A stretch of 39,126 nucleotides of DNA from an uncultured Collinsella sp. (lineage in GTDB: Bacteria; Actinomycetota; Coriobacteriia; Coriobacteriales; Coriobacteriaceae): contig URNM01000005.1 in NCBI GenBank assembly GCA_900549185.1, forward strand, positions 1 through 39,126, in the 5' to 3' direction. Below the pieces are notes generated by a model. The model saw only the letters and a list, made by a program, of their open reading frames with translations. It made no database searches and was not told where the DNA came from. The position numbers were made by a program, and so were the translations under genes. This document shows, one piece after another, positions 17,124-25,995 of the stretch (positions are counted from its first letter, which is position 1; the number at the start of each line of letters is the position of its first letter).

Positions 17124-17873
17124 TTACCCGTCCAGGACGATGCCGCCGTCGCAGTCACCGATCTCGCCGTTCACGAAGCTGGCGAGGTCGGAAGCGAAGA
17201 ACAGCACCATCTGCGCAGGCTCGCTGGCCTGGGCGGCGCGGCCCAGAGGAATACCGTTGATGATGCGCTGAGAATTCTCGTCAGAGAGAATCGAGGTCAT
17301 ATCGGTCAACGTGAGCGACGGGCACACGGCGTTGCAGCGGACGCCAAACTTGCCGCCTTCCTTGGCGACTGCCTTGGTTAGACCGTTGACACCGGCTTTG
17401 GAGCTCGCGTAGGCAGCGGTGCCGAGCAGGCCGCCGCCGATCTTGCCAGCAACAGAGCTCACGTTGACGATAGTGCCGGCATGGGCCGCCTTAAAGTGCG
17501 GGTACACGGCGTTCATCATAGTGAAGGTACCGTTGAGGTTGATGTCGATGGTGCGACGCCACTCGGTGTCATCGATCTCGTCGAACTTCTTGGTGCTGAT
17601 GACGCCAGCGCAGTTGATCAGGATGTTGGTTTGCGGCAGGTCCGTAAAAATCTGCTCGACGGTCTCGCGCGCCTTGGGCGCATCGGCGACATCGAGCTGA
17701 TAGAACTTGTTGCCCTCGCCAAGCTCGGCCACTGCGGCCTCGCCCTTAGCAGCGTTCCTTGCGATGAGCGCGACATGTCCGCCGCCCGCGACGATGCCCT
17801 TGGCGATCTCGAGGCCAATGCCCTGAGTGCCGCCCGTGACAATCGCGGTCTTGCCCGTGAAGTCAAATGCCAT
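17124..17873 (-). CDS. SDR-family sugar-acid dehydrogenase (KduD-like)
   Basis: A 249-residue short-chain dehydrogenase: NAD(P)-binding TGGTQGIG at residues 13-20, NCAG at 87-90, catalytic Ser140 region with Y155-x3-K159 (YASSK) and a C-terminal GEIGDCDGGIVLDG. The subfamily cannot be fixed from motifs alone. The adjoining KdgT-like permease suggests a uronate or ketodeoxygluconate substrate, as for 2-deoxy-D-gluconate 3-dehydrogenase (KduD), but gluconate 5-dehydrogenase-like or other activities are possible. Confidence 0.85.
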   Translation of the reverse strand: MAFDFTGKTAIVTGGTQGIGLEIAKGIVAGGGHVALIARNAAKGEAAVAELGEGNKFYQLDVADAPKARETVEQIFTDLPQTNILINCAGVISTKKFDEIDDTEWRRTIDINLNGTFTMMNAVYPHFKAAHAGTIVNVSSVAGKIGGGLLGTAAYASSKAGVNGLTKAVAKEGGKFGVRCNAVCPSLTLTDMTSILSDENSQRIINGIPLGRAAQASEPAQMVLFFASDLASFVNGEIGDCDGGIVLDG

Positions 17874-17933
17874 GACTCCATCCCCCTTTATTTAGGTGTC
17901 TCCTTGCGGGAAGTTGGAGCATCGCACGTGGCG

Positions 17934-17968
17934 ATTATATGAGTCCCAGTCGTCATGGTGGTGACAAC
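17934..17968 (-). promoter_or_regulatory. Promoter and operator of the SDR-kdgT operon
   Basis: On the minus strand a perfect -10 TATAAT (17934-17939). An inverted repeat GTCGTCA-6-TGACAAC (17949-17968, 6 of 7 pairs) lies across the spacer and -35 area, placed to be a repressor site. No good -35 hexamer is seen. Confidence 0.5.
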
Positions 17969-18162
17969 CCCTCGCCTATCCGTGTGCATGATAATTCTTT
18001 AAAACGCTACAATTTTTGAATGATTTTAAGTTTTTATACGCTCTTTATATTGCCTAGCAACCAAGTAGATTTTTGGGACATACCTAGAAATCTACCGAAT
18101 GGGATAGTTGAGCGGGGGTATCATCTTTCACCGAAAATAGTTTCTAGTGTTAGGGGTTTTCG

Positions 18163-18612
18163 GTGGAAGATACCGATTTCCATGAGCTTGGGCGTCAGCT
18201 CTTAACTGAGTTTGGCAGCATGCATCAGCGTATTTCGCGCTTTGCGGACAAAGCTCTCGGCGGCGAGATGGCTGTCATGCGCGCCCTCATGCTCGCTGGC
18301 GGCTCGCTCACGCCGAGCGAACTCGCTGATCGTGCCTGGGTCTCGAACGCCCGTATCGCCAATATTCTGCGCGCCCTCGAAGCCAAGGGCTGGGTCGAGC
18401 GCAAGCACTCAAAGACCGACCGTCGTCGCGTACACGTCACGGTGACCGACAAGGGATTCCAGGTCCTCGAAATCAAACGTCGGGAATTCGAGGACCGCAC
18501 CGCGGCCTTCCTCGAGCAGCTCGGCGAAACAGATACCCAAGAGATGGTGCGCCTTCTAAGACGTGCCAACGAAATTATCGACCGCAATCAAGAAAGGAGA
18601 GATGCCGAGTGA
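18163..18612 (+). CDS. MarR-family regulator of the ABC exporter
   Basis: A 149-residue MarR-type winged-helix repressor with the helix-turn-helix at about residues 50-70 (TPSELADRAWVSNARIANIL), wing KTDRRRVHVTVTDKG and a C-terminal dimerisation helix. The start is GTG 18163 with AGGGG seven bases upstream. Its last codons overlap the GTG of the following ABC gene by 4 bases, so regulator and exporter form one operon; autoregulation with release by a drug-like ligand is the usual pattern. The AT-rich leader (18000-18162) contains CTAGAAA and TTTCTAG as distant inverted halves. Confidence 0.9.
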   Translation: MEDTDFHELGRQLLTEFGSMHQRISRFADKALGGEMAVMRALMLAGGSLTPSELADRAWVSNARIANILRALEAKGWVERKHSKTDRRRVHVTVTDKGFQVLEIKRREFEDRTAAFLEQLGETDTQEMVRLLRRANEIIDRNQERRDAE

Positions 18613-20975
18613 GGATTCTCAGACTCTTTAAAAAGCATATCCTGGCACTGTTCGCAGCTATCGTACTTATCGTAATCAGCTGCAACGCCGATCTGGCGCT
18701 GCCTACCTATATGAGCGACATCGTCGACGTGGGCGTGCAGCAAGGTGGCATCGCCTCGCCCGTGCCCGACACCATCCGCACCGAATCGCTCGACGACCTC
18801 GAACTCTTTATGAGCGCCAAGGACGCCAAGGCTGTGGAGGCCGTGTTTAGCAAGGCAGACAATAACGGCATTCGAACGTACAAGGGCACCGAGGAGGAGC
18901 GCGCCGACGGCGGCAAGATTGCCGACATCATGAGCCTGCCCGAGACCGTCGTGCTCGCCTTCAACCAGGGCATCGACGCCGACTCCATGGGCGACATGGC
19001 CGGCACGTCCAGCGAGAAAGACAGCAACGCTGCCCAGGCCATGCCCACCCCCGAGCAGATGGCGGCGATGACGCCCGAGCAGCTCGCCGAGATGCAGCAG
19101 AAGGCCGCAGCGGCGCAGAACATGCAAAAGCAGATTGATGCCGACGGCGGCAAGATTACCATGAAGAGCCTGCGTCTAGGCGTTGAAGGTGGCCTAATCG
19201 ACCAGGGCAAGCTCGTCGAGGGCGCTAACGATATGGCGGACAAAATGGGCTCCATGTCGGGTTCCATCGTGACCCAACGCGCTGTGAGCTATGTGCAGGA
19301 CGAGTACAAGGCGCAGGGCATCGACCCCGCCGACGTGCAGAACGCCTACCTGGGCCGCATGGCGACCACGATGTTTGGCCTGTGCCTGGTGTCGCTCGTC
19401 GCCACCATCCTGACCGGTGCCGTGGCTTCGCGTACCGCCTGCTCCATCGCCCGCGACCTGCGCCGCGAGACCTTCAACAAGGTTATGCACTTCTCGCCGG
19501 CCGAGGTGGGCAAGTTTAGCCAAGCCTCGCTCATCACCCGCTGCACCAACGACATTCAGCAGATTCAGATGGCCGCAACCCTGTTTATCCGCATGTGCCT
19601 ACTGGCGCCCATCATGGGCATCGTCGCCGTCATGCGCGTCCTGGCCAACCACACCGGCCTGGAGTGGACCATCGCCGTGGCCATCATCGCCGTCTCGGCC
19701 GTTGTCGGCGTGCTTATGGGCCTCACCATGCCCAAGTTCAAGAAGATGCAGAGCTTTGTGGACCGCGTGAACCTTACCGCCCGCGAGCTGCTCGACGGTC
19801 TTATGCCCATCCGCTCGTTCAACCGCGAAGAGCATGAGCTCGAGCGCTTTGACAAGGCTTCGCTCGACCTGATGACCACGCAGCTCTACACCAACCGAGC
19901 CATGAGCTTTATGATGCCGCTCATGATGCTCGTCATGAACTGCATCACCGTGCTTATCGTCTGGTTTGGTGCGCAGGGCGTGTCCGACGGCGTGATGCAG
20001 GTCGGCAACATGATGGCGTTTATCTCCTACACCATGCAGATCGTCATGGCGTTTATGATCCTCACCATGGTGTCGGTCATCCTGCCCCGCGCCGAGGTCG
20101 CCGCCGAGCGCGTGGAAGAGGTCATCACCTGCCCCACGAGCATCAACGACCCCGCCTCGCCCAAACTGCCTGCTGCCAGCGCGCCGCGCGGTGAGCTCAC
20201 CTTCCGCGACGTGAGCTTCCAGTATCCCGATGCCCGCGCCGATGTCATCAGCGGCGTGAACTTCACCACGCATGCCGGCCAGATGCTCGGCATCATCGGC
20301 TCCACGGGTTCGGGCAAGTCCACGCTCGTGCAGCTCATCCCGCGCCTGTACGACGTCACCGGCGGCAGCATTTCGCTCGACGGCATCGACGTGCGCGATA
20401 TGACCCTTTCCGAGCTTCGCCGCCGCATTGGTTACATCCCGCAGCAGGGGCGCCTGTTCTCGGGCACCGTGGAGAGCAACCTTAAGTTTGCCGGCGACAT
20501 GGTGAGCGACGAGGACATGCACCGGGCGGCACGCGTCGCCCAGGCGGAGGACTTTATCGCCGAGCGCGAGGGCGGCTACGACTCCCCCATCAGCCAGGGC
20601 GGCTCCAATGTTTCGGGCGGTCAGCGCCAGCGCCTGGCCATCGCCCGCGCGTTGGCCAAAAAGCCCGAGGTCGTGGTGTTCGATGACTCGTTTAGCGCCC
20701 TCGACTACAAGACCGACGCGCGTCTGCGCGAAGAGCTGGCCAAAAACGTTACCGACGCCGCGCTCGTGGTCGTGGCCCAGCGCATCGCGACCATCATGCA
20801 CGCCGACCAGATCATCGTGCTCGACGACGGCCATGTGGTGGGCACCGGCACGCACGAGGAGCTGCTGCACAGCTGCCCGGCGTACCTGGAGATCGCACAG
20901 TCGCAGCTTTCCGCCGAGGAGCTGGGGCTCACCCAAGAAGAAATTGCAGCCGTTATGGAAGGAGGCGAGCACTAA
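18609..20975 (+). CDS. ABC exporter half-transporter with degenerate ATP site
   Basis: A 788-residue fused permease-ATPase of the multidrug/lipid exporter type. After the first membrane segment (about 11-31) comes an unusually long extracytoplasmic insertion (about 32-245, rich in Gln, Ala and Met around 130-175), then the remaining segments and the nucleotide-binding domain. Walker A GSTGSGKST is near residue 564, signature VSGGQ near 667, Walker B VVVFDD near 687 with Asp in place of the catalytic Glu, and the switch His is Gln (VAQRIATI). These are hallmarks of the degenerate half of heterodimeric exporters such as TM287/288 or LmrCD. The start GTG 18609 overlaps the marR stop. Confidence 0.92.
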   Translation: MRILRLFKKHILALFAAIVLIVISCNADLALPTYMSDIVDVGVQQGGIASPVPDTIRTESLDDLELFMSAKDAKAVEAVFSKADNNGIRTYKGTEEERADGGKIADIMSLPETVVLAFNQGIDADSMGDMAGTSSEKDSNAAQAMPTPEQMAAMTPEQLAEMQQKAAAAQNMQKQIDADGGKITMKSLRLGVEGGLIDQGKLVEGANDMADKMGSMSGSIVTQRAVSYVQDEYKAQGIDPADVQNAYLGRMATTMFGLCLVSLVATILTGAVASRTACSIARDLRRETFNKVMHFSPAEVGKFSQASLITRCTNDIQQIQMAATLFIRMCLLAPIMGIVAVMRVLANHTGLEWTIAVAIIAVSAVVGVLMGLTMPKFKKMQSFVDRVNLTARELLDGLMPIRSFNREEHELERFDKASLDLMTTQLYTNRAMSFMMPLMMLVMNCITVLIVWFGAQGVSDGVMQVGNMMAFISYTMQIVMAFMILTMVSVILPRAEVAAERVEEVITCPTSINDPASPKLPAASAPRGELTFRDVSFQYPDARADVISGVNFTTHAGQMLGIIGSTGSGKSTLVQLIPRLYDVTGGSISLDGIDVRDMTLSELRRRIGYIPQQGRLFSGTVESNLKFAGDMVSDEDMHRAARVAQAEDFIAEREGGYDSPISQGGSNVSGGQRQRLAIARALAKKPEVVVFDDSFSALDYKTDARLREELAKNVTDAALVVVAQRIATIMHADQIIVLDDGHVVGTGTHEELLHSCPAYLEIAQSQLSAEELGLTQEEIAAVMEGGEH

Positions 20976-22831
20976 TGGCAGACGAGACCAAGACTCAGAT
21001 TCCCAAGTCCACCCGCCAGCGTGGTCCCATGGGCCGCATGGGTGGCATGCGTCGCGGCGAAAAGGCCAAGGACTTTAAGGGCACCATGAGGCAGCTGCTC
21101 GGCTATATCGGCCAGCACAAGATTGCCGTGCTTGCCGCCGTCGCCTTTGCCGTGTGCTCGGTCGTCTTTAACATTGTGGGACCCAAGGTGCTCGGCCAGG
21201 TTACGACCAAGCTATTCGAAGGCCTGGTCGCCAAGGTCAACGGTACGGGCGACGTTGACTTTGCCTGGATCGCCAAGACGCTCGGCTTTTTGCTCTGCCT
21301 GTATCTGGCAAGCTCTGTTTGCAGCCTCATCCAGGGCTGGCTCATGACCGGCGTCACGCAAAAGATCTGCTACCGCATGCGCAAGGAGATCGCCGCCAAG
21401 ATCGCCGTCGTGCCGATGAGCTACTTCAACGGCCACAGCAAGGGCGACGTGCTCAGCCGCATCACCAACGACGTCGATACGCTCGGCCAGTCGCTCAACC
21501 AGAGCGTGACACAGCTCATCACGTCGGTGACGCAGATTATCGGCGTGCTCGTCATGATGCTGTCGATCAGCCTGCCGCTCACCGGCGTCACCGTGCTCAC
21601 GCTGCCGGCTGCCGCAATTATCCTGACCGTGATGATTCACTTCTCGCAGCCGTACTTCCGCGAGCAACAGCAGGTCCTGGGCGCCGTCAACGGCATTATC
21701 GAAGAGGATTTTGCCGGCCAGAACGTTATTCAGGTGTTCGACCGCGCCGAGGCCTCGATCGAAGAGTTCGACCATCAAAATGACCGCCTCTTTATTAGTG
21801 GCTGGCGTTCGCAGTTCCTGTCGGGCCTGATGATGCCGCTTATGAGCCTGGTGGGCAACATGGGCTACGTGGGCGTCGTCGTGGTGGGCGCGCAGCTCGC
21901 GCTGACCGGTAATGCCACGCCCGGCGACATCCAGAGCTTTATCCAGTACGTTCGCAACTTTACGCAACCCGTGCAGCAGCTGGGCAACGTGAGCAACACG
22001 ATGCAATCGATGGCCGCTGCCACCGAGCGCGTCTTTGAGTTCCTGGCCGCGCCCGAGGAGGAGCAGAAGGCCGACGCGCAGATTCCCGAAAAGCGCCCCG
22101 GTCACGTGGAGTTTGACCATGTCAAGTTTGGCTACACGCCCGACAAGACCATCATCCACGACTTTAGCTGCGAGGCGCAGCCCGGCCAGACCATCGCCAT
22201 CGTCGGCCCCACCGGCGCCGGCAAGACCACGCTCATCAAGCTGCTGCAGCGCTTCTACGATGTGGACGGCGGTTCGCTGCGCGTCGAGGGTGTCGACGTG
22301 CGCGACTGGGACCGCGCGGCACTTCGCGGCGAGTTTGCCATGGTACTGCAGGATACCTGGCTGTTTAACGGCACCATCCGCGAGAACATCCGTTACGGAC
22401 GCCCCGATGCGAGCGATGCCGAGGTCGAAGCCGCCGCACGCGCCGCACGCTGCGACCACTTTATCCATACGCTCGCCGGCGGCTACGACTTTATGATTAA
22501 CGAGGAGGGCACTAACCTGTCGCAGGGTCAGCGCCAGCTCGTGACCATCGCCCGTGCCATTTTGGCCGACCGCCCGGCGCTGATTCTGGACGAGGCGACC
22601 TCCAACGTCGATACCCGCACCGAGGAGCTCATCCAGCGCGCCATGGATGCGCTGATGCAGGGCCGTACCAGCTTTGTTATCGCGCACCGCCTGTCCACGA
22701 TCCGCAACGCCGACGTAATCTTGGTGATCCGCGACGGCGACATCGTCGAGAAGGGCACACACGACGAGCTGCTCGCCCAAGGAGGCTTCTACGCCGACCT
22801 GTACAACTCGCAGTTCGACGAGGCGGCGTAG
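20975..22831 (+). CDS. ABC exporter half-transporter, catalytic partner
   Basis: A 618-residue partner of the preceding gene: six membrane segments, then a nucleotide-binding domain with Walker A GPTGAGKTT near residue 411, signature LSQGQ near 514, Walker B ALILDE with the catalytic Glu near 540, and the switch His in IAHRLSTI near 570. Its start ATG shares a base with the stop of the upstream gene (TAATG), with GGAGG nine bases before. The non-canonical LSQGQ pairs with the degenerate ATP site of the first subunit. The basic N-terminus (RQRGPMGRMGGMRRGEKAK) is cytoplasmic. Substrate unknown; MarR control suggests a toxic compound. Confidence 0.93.
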   Translation: MADETKTQIPKSTRQRGPMGRMGGMRRGEKAKDFKGTMRQLLGYIGQHKIAVLAAVAFAVCSVVFNIVGPKVLGQVTTKLFEGLVAKVNGTGDVDFAWIAKTLGFLLCLYLASSVCSLIQGWLMTGVTQKICYRMRKEIAAKIAVVPMSYFNGHSKGDVLSRITNDVDTLGQSLNQSVTQLITSVTQIIGVLVMMLSISLPLTGVTVLTLPAAAIILTVMIHFSQPYFREQQQVLGAVNGIIEEDFAGQNVIQVFDRAEASIEEFDHQNDRLFISGWRSQFLSGLMMPLMSLVGNMGYVGVVVVGAQLALTGNATPGDIQSFIQYVRNFTQPVQQLGNVSNTMQSMAAATERVFEFLAAPEEEQKADAQIPEKRPGHVEFDHVKFGYTPDKTIIHDFSCEAQPGQTIAIVGPTGAGKTTLIKLLQRFYDVDGGSLRVEGVDVRDWDRAALRGEFAMVLQDTWLFNGTIRENIRYGRPDASDAEVEAAARAARCDHFIHTLAGGYDFMINEEGTNLSQGQRQLVTIARAILADRPALILDEATSNVDTRTEELIQRAMDALMQGRTSFVIAHRLSTIRNADVILVIRDGDIVEKGTHDELLAQGGFYADLYNSQFDEAA

Positions 22832-22865
22832 ATTCGGCCGCAGGGAACGAATGACGCCCGAGAAC

Positions 22866-22902
22866 GGGGGCGCAGGACAACCTGCGCCCCCGCTTTTATT
22901 TT
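22866..22902 (+). terminator. Strong terminator of the marR-ABC operon
   Basis: A perfect 11-bp stem GGGGGCGCAGG / CCTGCGCCCCC with loop ACAA, then GCTTTTATTTT. Confidence 0.9.
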
Positions 22903-22994
22903 GCGGCCCTCGAACCGCCTCCCCCCTGGGACCTGATTGACAGCCCCTTCCAAGCAACGTGGCATCATTCCATTCCAGGTCCAGCTGACGTTTC

Positions 22995-23040
22995 CCCAGA
23001 TAAAACCTGCCAAAATAAACCTGTCCTTTTTGGCAGGTTT
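22995..23040 (-). repeat. Dispersed hairpin repeat, copy A
   Basis: AAACCTGCCAAA (23003-23014) and TTTGGCAGGTTT (23029-23040) form a 12-bp stem. Read on the minus strand the whole block matches 28503-28548 closely, from AACCTGCCAAAAAGG through TTTTATCTGGG. It lies between the exporter terminator and aroF/G. Confidence 0.65.
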
Positions 23041-23138
23041 CGGGGTGACAAGGGCTTGCACTTTAGCGTGCGACAGCGGATAATGCCGAGCATTCGACAA
23101 TCCGCTTATTGCTCTTTCTGTAGATTGAGGAGGCCCCT

Positions 23139-24170
23139 ATGGCCATGGAATTCAAACGCAGGCTGCCGATCCCCATGGAGATCCGCGAGGAAATGCCGCT
23201 TTCAGCCGAGCTTACCGCCAAAAAGCAGGCATTTGACGCCGAGGTCGCCAAAGTCTTCACCGGCGAGGACGCACGCAAGGTGCTCATCATCGGCCCGTGC
23301 TCTGCCGACCGCGAGGACTCGGTACTTGAGTACATGAATCGTCTGGCCAAGACCGCCGAGGAGGTCAAGGACAAGCTCGTCATCATTCCGCGCGTCTACA
23401 CCAATAAGCCGCGTACCAAGGGCACCGGTTACAAGGGCCTGCTGCACAACCCCAACCCCGAGGCTCCCGACGACCTACTCGAGGGCGTCAAGGCCATCCG
23501 CCATATGCACCTGCGCGTTATTGAGGAAACGGGCTTCTTTACCGCCGACGAGATGCTTTATCCGTCCAACTACCAGTACCTCGTTGACCTGCTGAGCTAT
23601 GTTGCCGTGGGCGCACGCTCGGTCGAGAACCAGGAGCATCGCCTGGTGTCGAGCGGCATTTCGGTGCCCGTCGGCATGAAGAATCCCACTGCCGGCTCTA
23701 CCACCGTTATGCTCAACTCCATTTACGCCGCGCAGGCGCACCAGAGCTTCATCTTCCGCAACTGGGAGGTCGAGTGCGACGGCAACCCGCTTGCGCACGC
23801 TGTCATGCGCGGCTACATCGGCCTCGACGGTCGCACCTACCCCAATTACCACTACGAGCACCTGGAGCGCCTGGCCGAGCGCTATACCGAGCACGCCGGC
23901 TATGCCAATCCGGCAGCGGTCATCGACTGCAACCACGACAACTCGGGCAAGCGTCCGCTGGAGCAGTATCGCATTTGCAAGGAGGTGCTCGACAGCTGCC
24001 GCCGCAACGAGTCAATCTCCAAGCTGGTCAAGGGCTTTATGATCGAGTCCTACCTGGAGGATGGCAACCAGCCGGTCGACGGCGGCGTCTTTGGTAAGTC
24101 GATCACCGACCCGTGCCTGGGCTGGGAAAAGACCGACTACCTCATCCACGAGATCGCGGAACGTATTTAG
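23139..24170 (+). CDS. 3-deoxy-7-phosphoheptulonate (DAHP) synthase, class I
   Basis: A 343-residue enzyme joining phosphoenolpyruvate and erythrose 4-phosphate, the first step of aromatic amino acid synthesis. It is of the AroF/G/H type: GPCSAD at 52-57 with metal-ligand Cys54, PRVYTNKPRTKGTGYKG (PEP binding) at about 84-100, KNPTAGS, and DCNHDNSGK near 268-276. Start ATG 23139 follows GAGGAGG by six bases. It stands alone, convergent with aguA. Which aromatic amino acid feeds back cannot be read. Confidence 0.95.
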   Translation: MAMEFKRRLPIPMEIREEMPLSAELTAKKQAFDAEVAKVFTGEDARKVLIIGPCSADREDSVLEYMNRLAKTAEEVKDKLVIIPRVYTNKPRTKGTGYKGLLHNPNPEAPDDLLEGVKAIRHMHLRVIEETGFFTADEMLYPSNYQYLVDLLSYVAVGARSVENQEHRLVSSGISVPVGMKNPTAGSTTVMLNSIYAAQAHQSFIFRNWEVECDGNPLAHAVMRGYIGLDGRTYPNYHYEHLERLAERYTEHAGYANPAAVIDCNHDNSGKRPLEQYRICKEVLDSCRRNESISKLVKGFMIESYLEDGNQPVDGGVFGKSITDPCLGWEKTDYLIHEIAERI

Positions 24171-24310
24171 TTACGCGGTTTTACCAAACCGCGTAACGAC
24201 TCGACGCTGCAAACCCGCCAGAGCGGCAATCTGCCTTTCAGCTTCGACGGCATTGACCAAAAGGTCAATGCCGCCTCGCTTCAAGGCACCTTGCTCGCTC
24301 TGGCGGGTTT
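24171..24310. terminator. Hairpin pair between convergent DAHP synthase and aguA
   Basis: Directly after the stop: an 11-bp perfect stem (24171-24181/24186-24196). Then a ~100-base nested palindrome: outer 15-bp arms (24211-24225/24296-24310), short middle pairings (GCCTT/AAGGC, AGC/GCT), inner 10-bp stem GGCATTGACC-AAAA-GGTCAATGCC (24249-24272). A short T-run (GGGTTTT) follows on the plus strand. Probably a bidirectional terminator. The remainder to 24504 shows no gene. Confidence 0.6.
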
Positions 24311-24504
24311 TCGCTGACGTTTTTCGACCTGCATCGTTGCCAGGGTTGGCACCAATGACTAATGCGGTAACAAGCTACGTCAGTCCGCTTGACCGGCTGG
24401 GTTTCTGAGGTGCGGCAGATTCCCGTGAAAGAGGTGCGCCGCGTACTTTGGGTACGCAAGCGACGAATGAACGGGAAGGTGCCGTGCCTCGGGAAGACAG
24501 ACAG

Positions 24505-25710
24505 TTACGCCGAGGGTTCCTGCTGAGTAATGCAGTGGATATTTCCGCCACCGAAGACGACCTGCTCGGACTGAACGCCGACGCACTTGTAGACGCCCTC
24601 GCCCCAGACCTCGTCGTAGATCTTCTGGAGCGTGTCAACGGCAAGCTGATCGTTCTCGTCGCCGTACTGCGGGACGATAACGCCGTGGTTGGTGACCAGG
24701 TAGTTCATGTAGGAGGCGATCAGCGGCTCGTCGGCGACGCGCGGCTCGGCGTTCTCGTCGGCGTCGATGGTGTCGCAGGAAGCCTGGTCCATGAACAGCG
24801 GGTTCACGGGCATGCAGAGCTTGTAGACCTTCATCTTGCGGCCTTTGGCGTCAACGGCGTTGGAGAGGGTCTCGTAGATGGCGTGGCACTGCTCGTAGAA
24901 CGGATACTCGGGATCGTCAGTCCAGATGCAGGCCATGACGCCCGGAGCGATGAACGTGGCGACGTCATCGATGTGACCGTTGGTCTCCTCGGGGTCGATG
25001 CCCTCCTTGACCCAGATGACCTTCTCGACACCCAAATAATCCTTGAGGTGTTCGTCCATATAGGCGCGAAGTTCCTCGCTCCAGGGCTCGAACTTCCTCT
25101 TGAACTTGGGCCAGATGGACTCGGGATCCTCTTCCTCCTCCAGAACCGCAGAGCAGGTGCGGCCCGGGGAAAGCAGGCACTGGTCGGTCACGACCACGGT
25201 ACCTTCGCCGTCGACGGTGATGGAACCGCCCTCGAGGATCATGTCATCGGGACGGTAGCGACGGCAACCAGAAAGCTCGGCAATCTTAAGGGCGACCTGC
25301 TCGTCCTTGTCCCACGGGAAGTACAGGCCGTCGACAAGACCGCCATAAGCGTTGAAGTGCCAGTGGTTGGCGCGCTTCTCGCCCTTGCCGTTGATAACAA
25401 ACGTGGCAGCGGTGTCGCGGAACCAAGCGTCGTCGCTGGTCATCTCGATAACGGTGACGTTCTCGTCTTCATCAAAGACGGCCTTGCAGTTAGCGTAGTC
25501 GGCCTGGTTGGCGCATATGGTAACCGGGGTGAACTCGGCAATGGCGCGGGCGATGGCGGCATACTGCTTCTGAGCCGGCTTGGCACCATGGGCCCAGGTA
25601 TCGGTGCGATGGGGCCAGCCCATCCACACGCGATCCTGCGGAGCGAACTCAGCAGGCATAAAGTAGCCGTCGGCCTTAGGGGTGGACTCGGACTCGGTGA
25701 TCGTACGCAT
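24505..25710 (-). CDS. aguA: Agmatine deiminase
   Basis: A 401-residue guanidino-group-modifying enzyme (PPAD family) converting agmatine to N-carbamoylputrescine and ammonia. Signatures: PAEFAPQDRVWMGWPHRTDTW near the start, DDAWFRDTAATFV, LEGGSITVDGEGT, ETNGHIDDVATF, and catalytic Cys393 in GGGNIHCITQQ. The start ATG 25710 has GGAGGA six bases upstream; the open frame extends 55 codons further but without support. An APC-type exchanger lies upstream on the same strand. Genes for carbamoyltransferase or carbamate kinase are absent nearby, so the ATP-yielding later steps must be elsewhere or missing. Confidence 0.95.
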   Translation of the reverse strand: MRTITESESTPKADGYFMPAEFAPQDRVWMGWPHRTDTWAHGAKPAQKQYAAIARAIAEFTPVTICANQADYANCKAVFDEDENVTVIEMTSDDAWFRDTAATFVINGKGEKRANHWHFNAYGGLVDGLYFPWDKDEQVALKIAELSGCRRYRPDDMILEGGSITVDGEGTVVVTDQCLLSPGRTCSAVLEEEEDPESIWPKFKRKFEPWSEELRAYMDEHLKDYLGVEKVIWVKEGIDPEETNGHIDDVATFIAPGVMACIWTDDPEYPFYEQCHAIYETLSNAVDAKGRKMKVYKLCMPVNPLFMDQASCDTIDADENAEPRVADEPLIASYMNYLVTNHGVIVPQYGDENDQLAVDTLQKIYDEVWGEGVYKCVGVQSEQVVFGGGNIHCITQQEPSA

Positions 25711-25995
25711 AAGATTTCCTCCAAATCGAACGATCGCTTGCTGCAGGCGGGGTACCCGCAGCCTAAAACCAAGAGGTGGCGGACGCCCGTTCCCCGGCAA
25801 AGGTCGGGGCGCCCGGCGCCGGTTTTCACGGAGTCGCACCGGCAAGCGACGACGTAACCTGGCGCGCGGAGACAAAACGCACGAAGGATACGGAAGAGAG
25901 ATTGGGGCGGGCGGTGGTTACCAGAGCTATCGCTCACACCCACCCCGGGGAATGGTCAAGTGGCGAGGAGGGTTGGAGCCCCGAATCCGGATGCT
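25711..25995 (-). ncRNA. Structured 285-base leader/spacer before aguA (candidate cis-regulatory RNA)
   Basis: A long GC-rich gap inside a same-strand gene pair. In transcript order it can form GGTGG-GTGT-GAGC-GATA-GCTC-TGGTAA-CCACC, then a perfect 6-bp stem GCCGGT/ACCGGC, CCCCG/CGGGG, a GCGGG-TAC-CCCGC hairpin and ATCG-TT-CGAT just before the ribosome binding site. No protein-coding frame looks real. It could be a riboswitch-like leader for the deiminase gene, but it matches no class I can name with confidence. Confidence 0.35.

Noticed and set aside
21212..22957. 581-codon open frame on the minus strand
   Set aside because: Antisense shadow of the second ABC exporter gene, which has all expected motifs on the plus strand.
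25765..25860. Cobalamin-riboswitch-like bases (GCCGGTGCGACTCC on the minus strand)
   Set aside because: Only a short stretch resembles the B12 box area; the other conserved blocks were not found and the gene has no B12 link.
25711..25875. 55-codon N-terminal extension of agmatine deiminase
   Set aside because: Arg/Pro-rich, unlike the family, and a strong ribosome binding site precedes ATG 25710.
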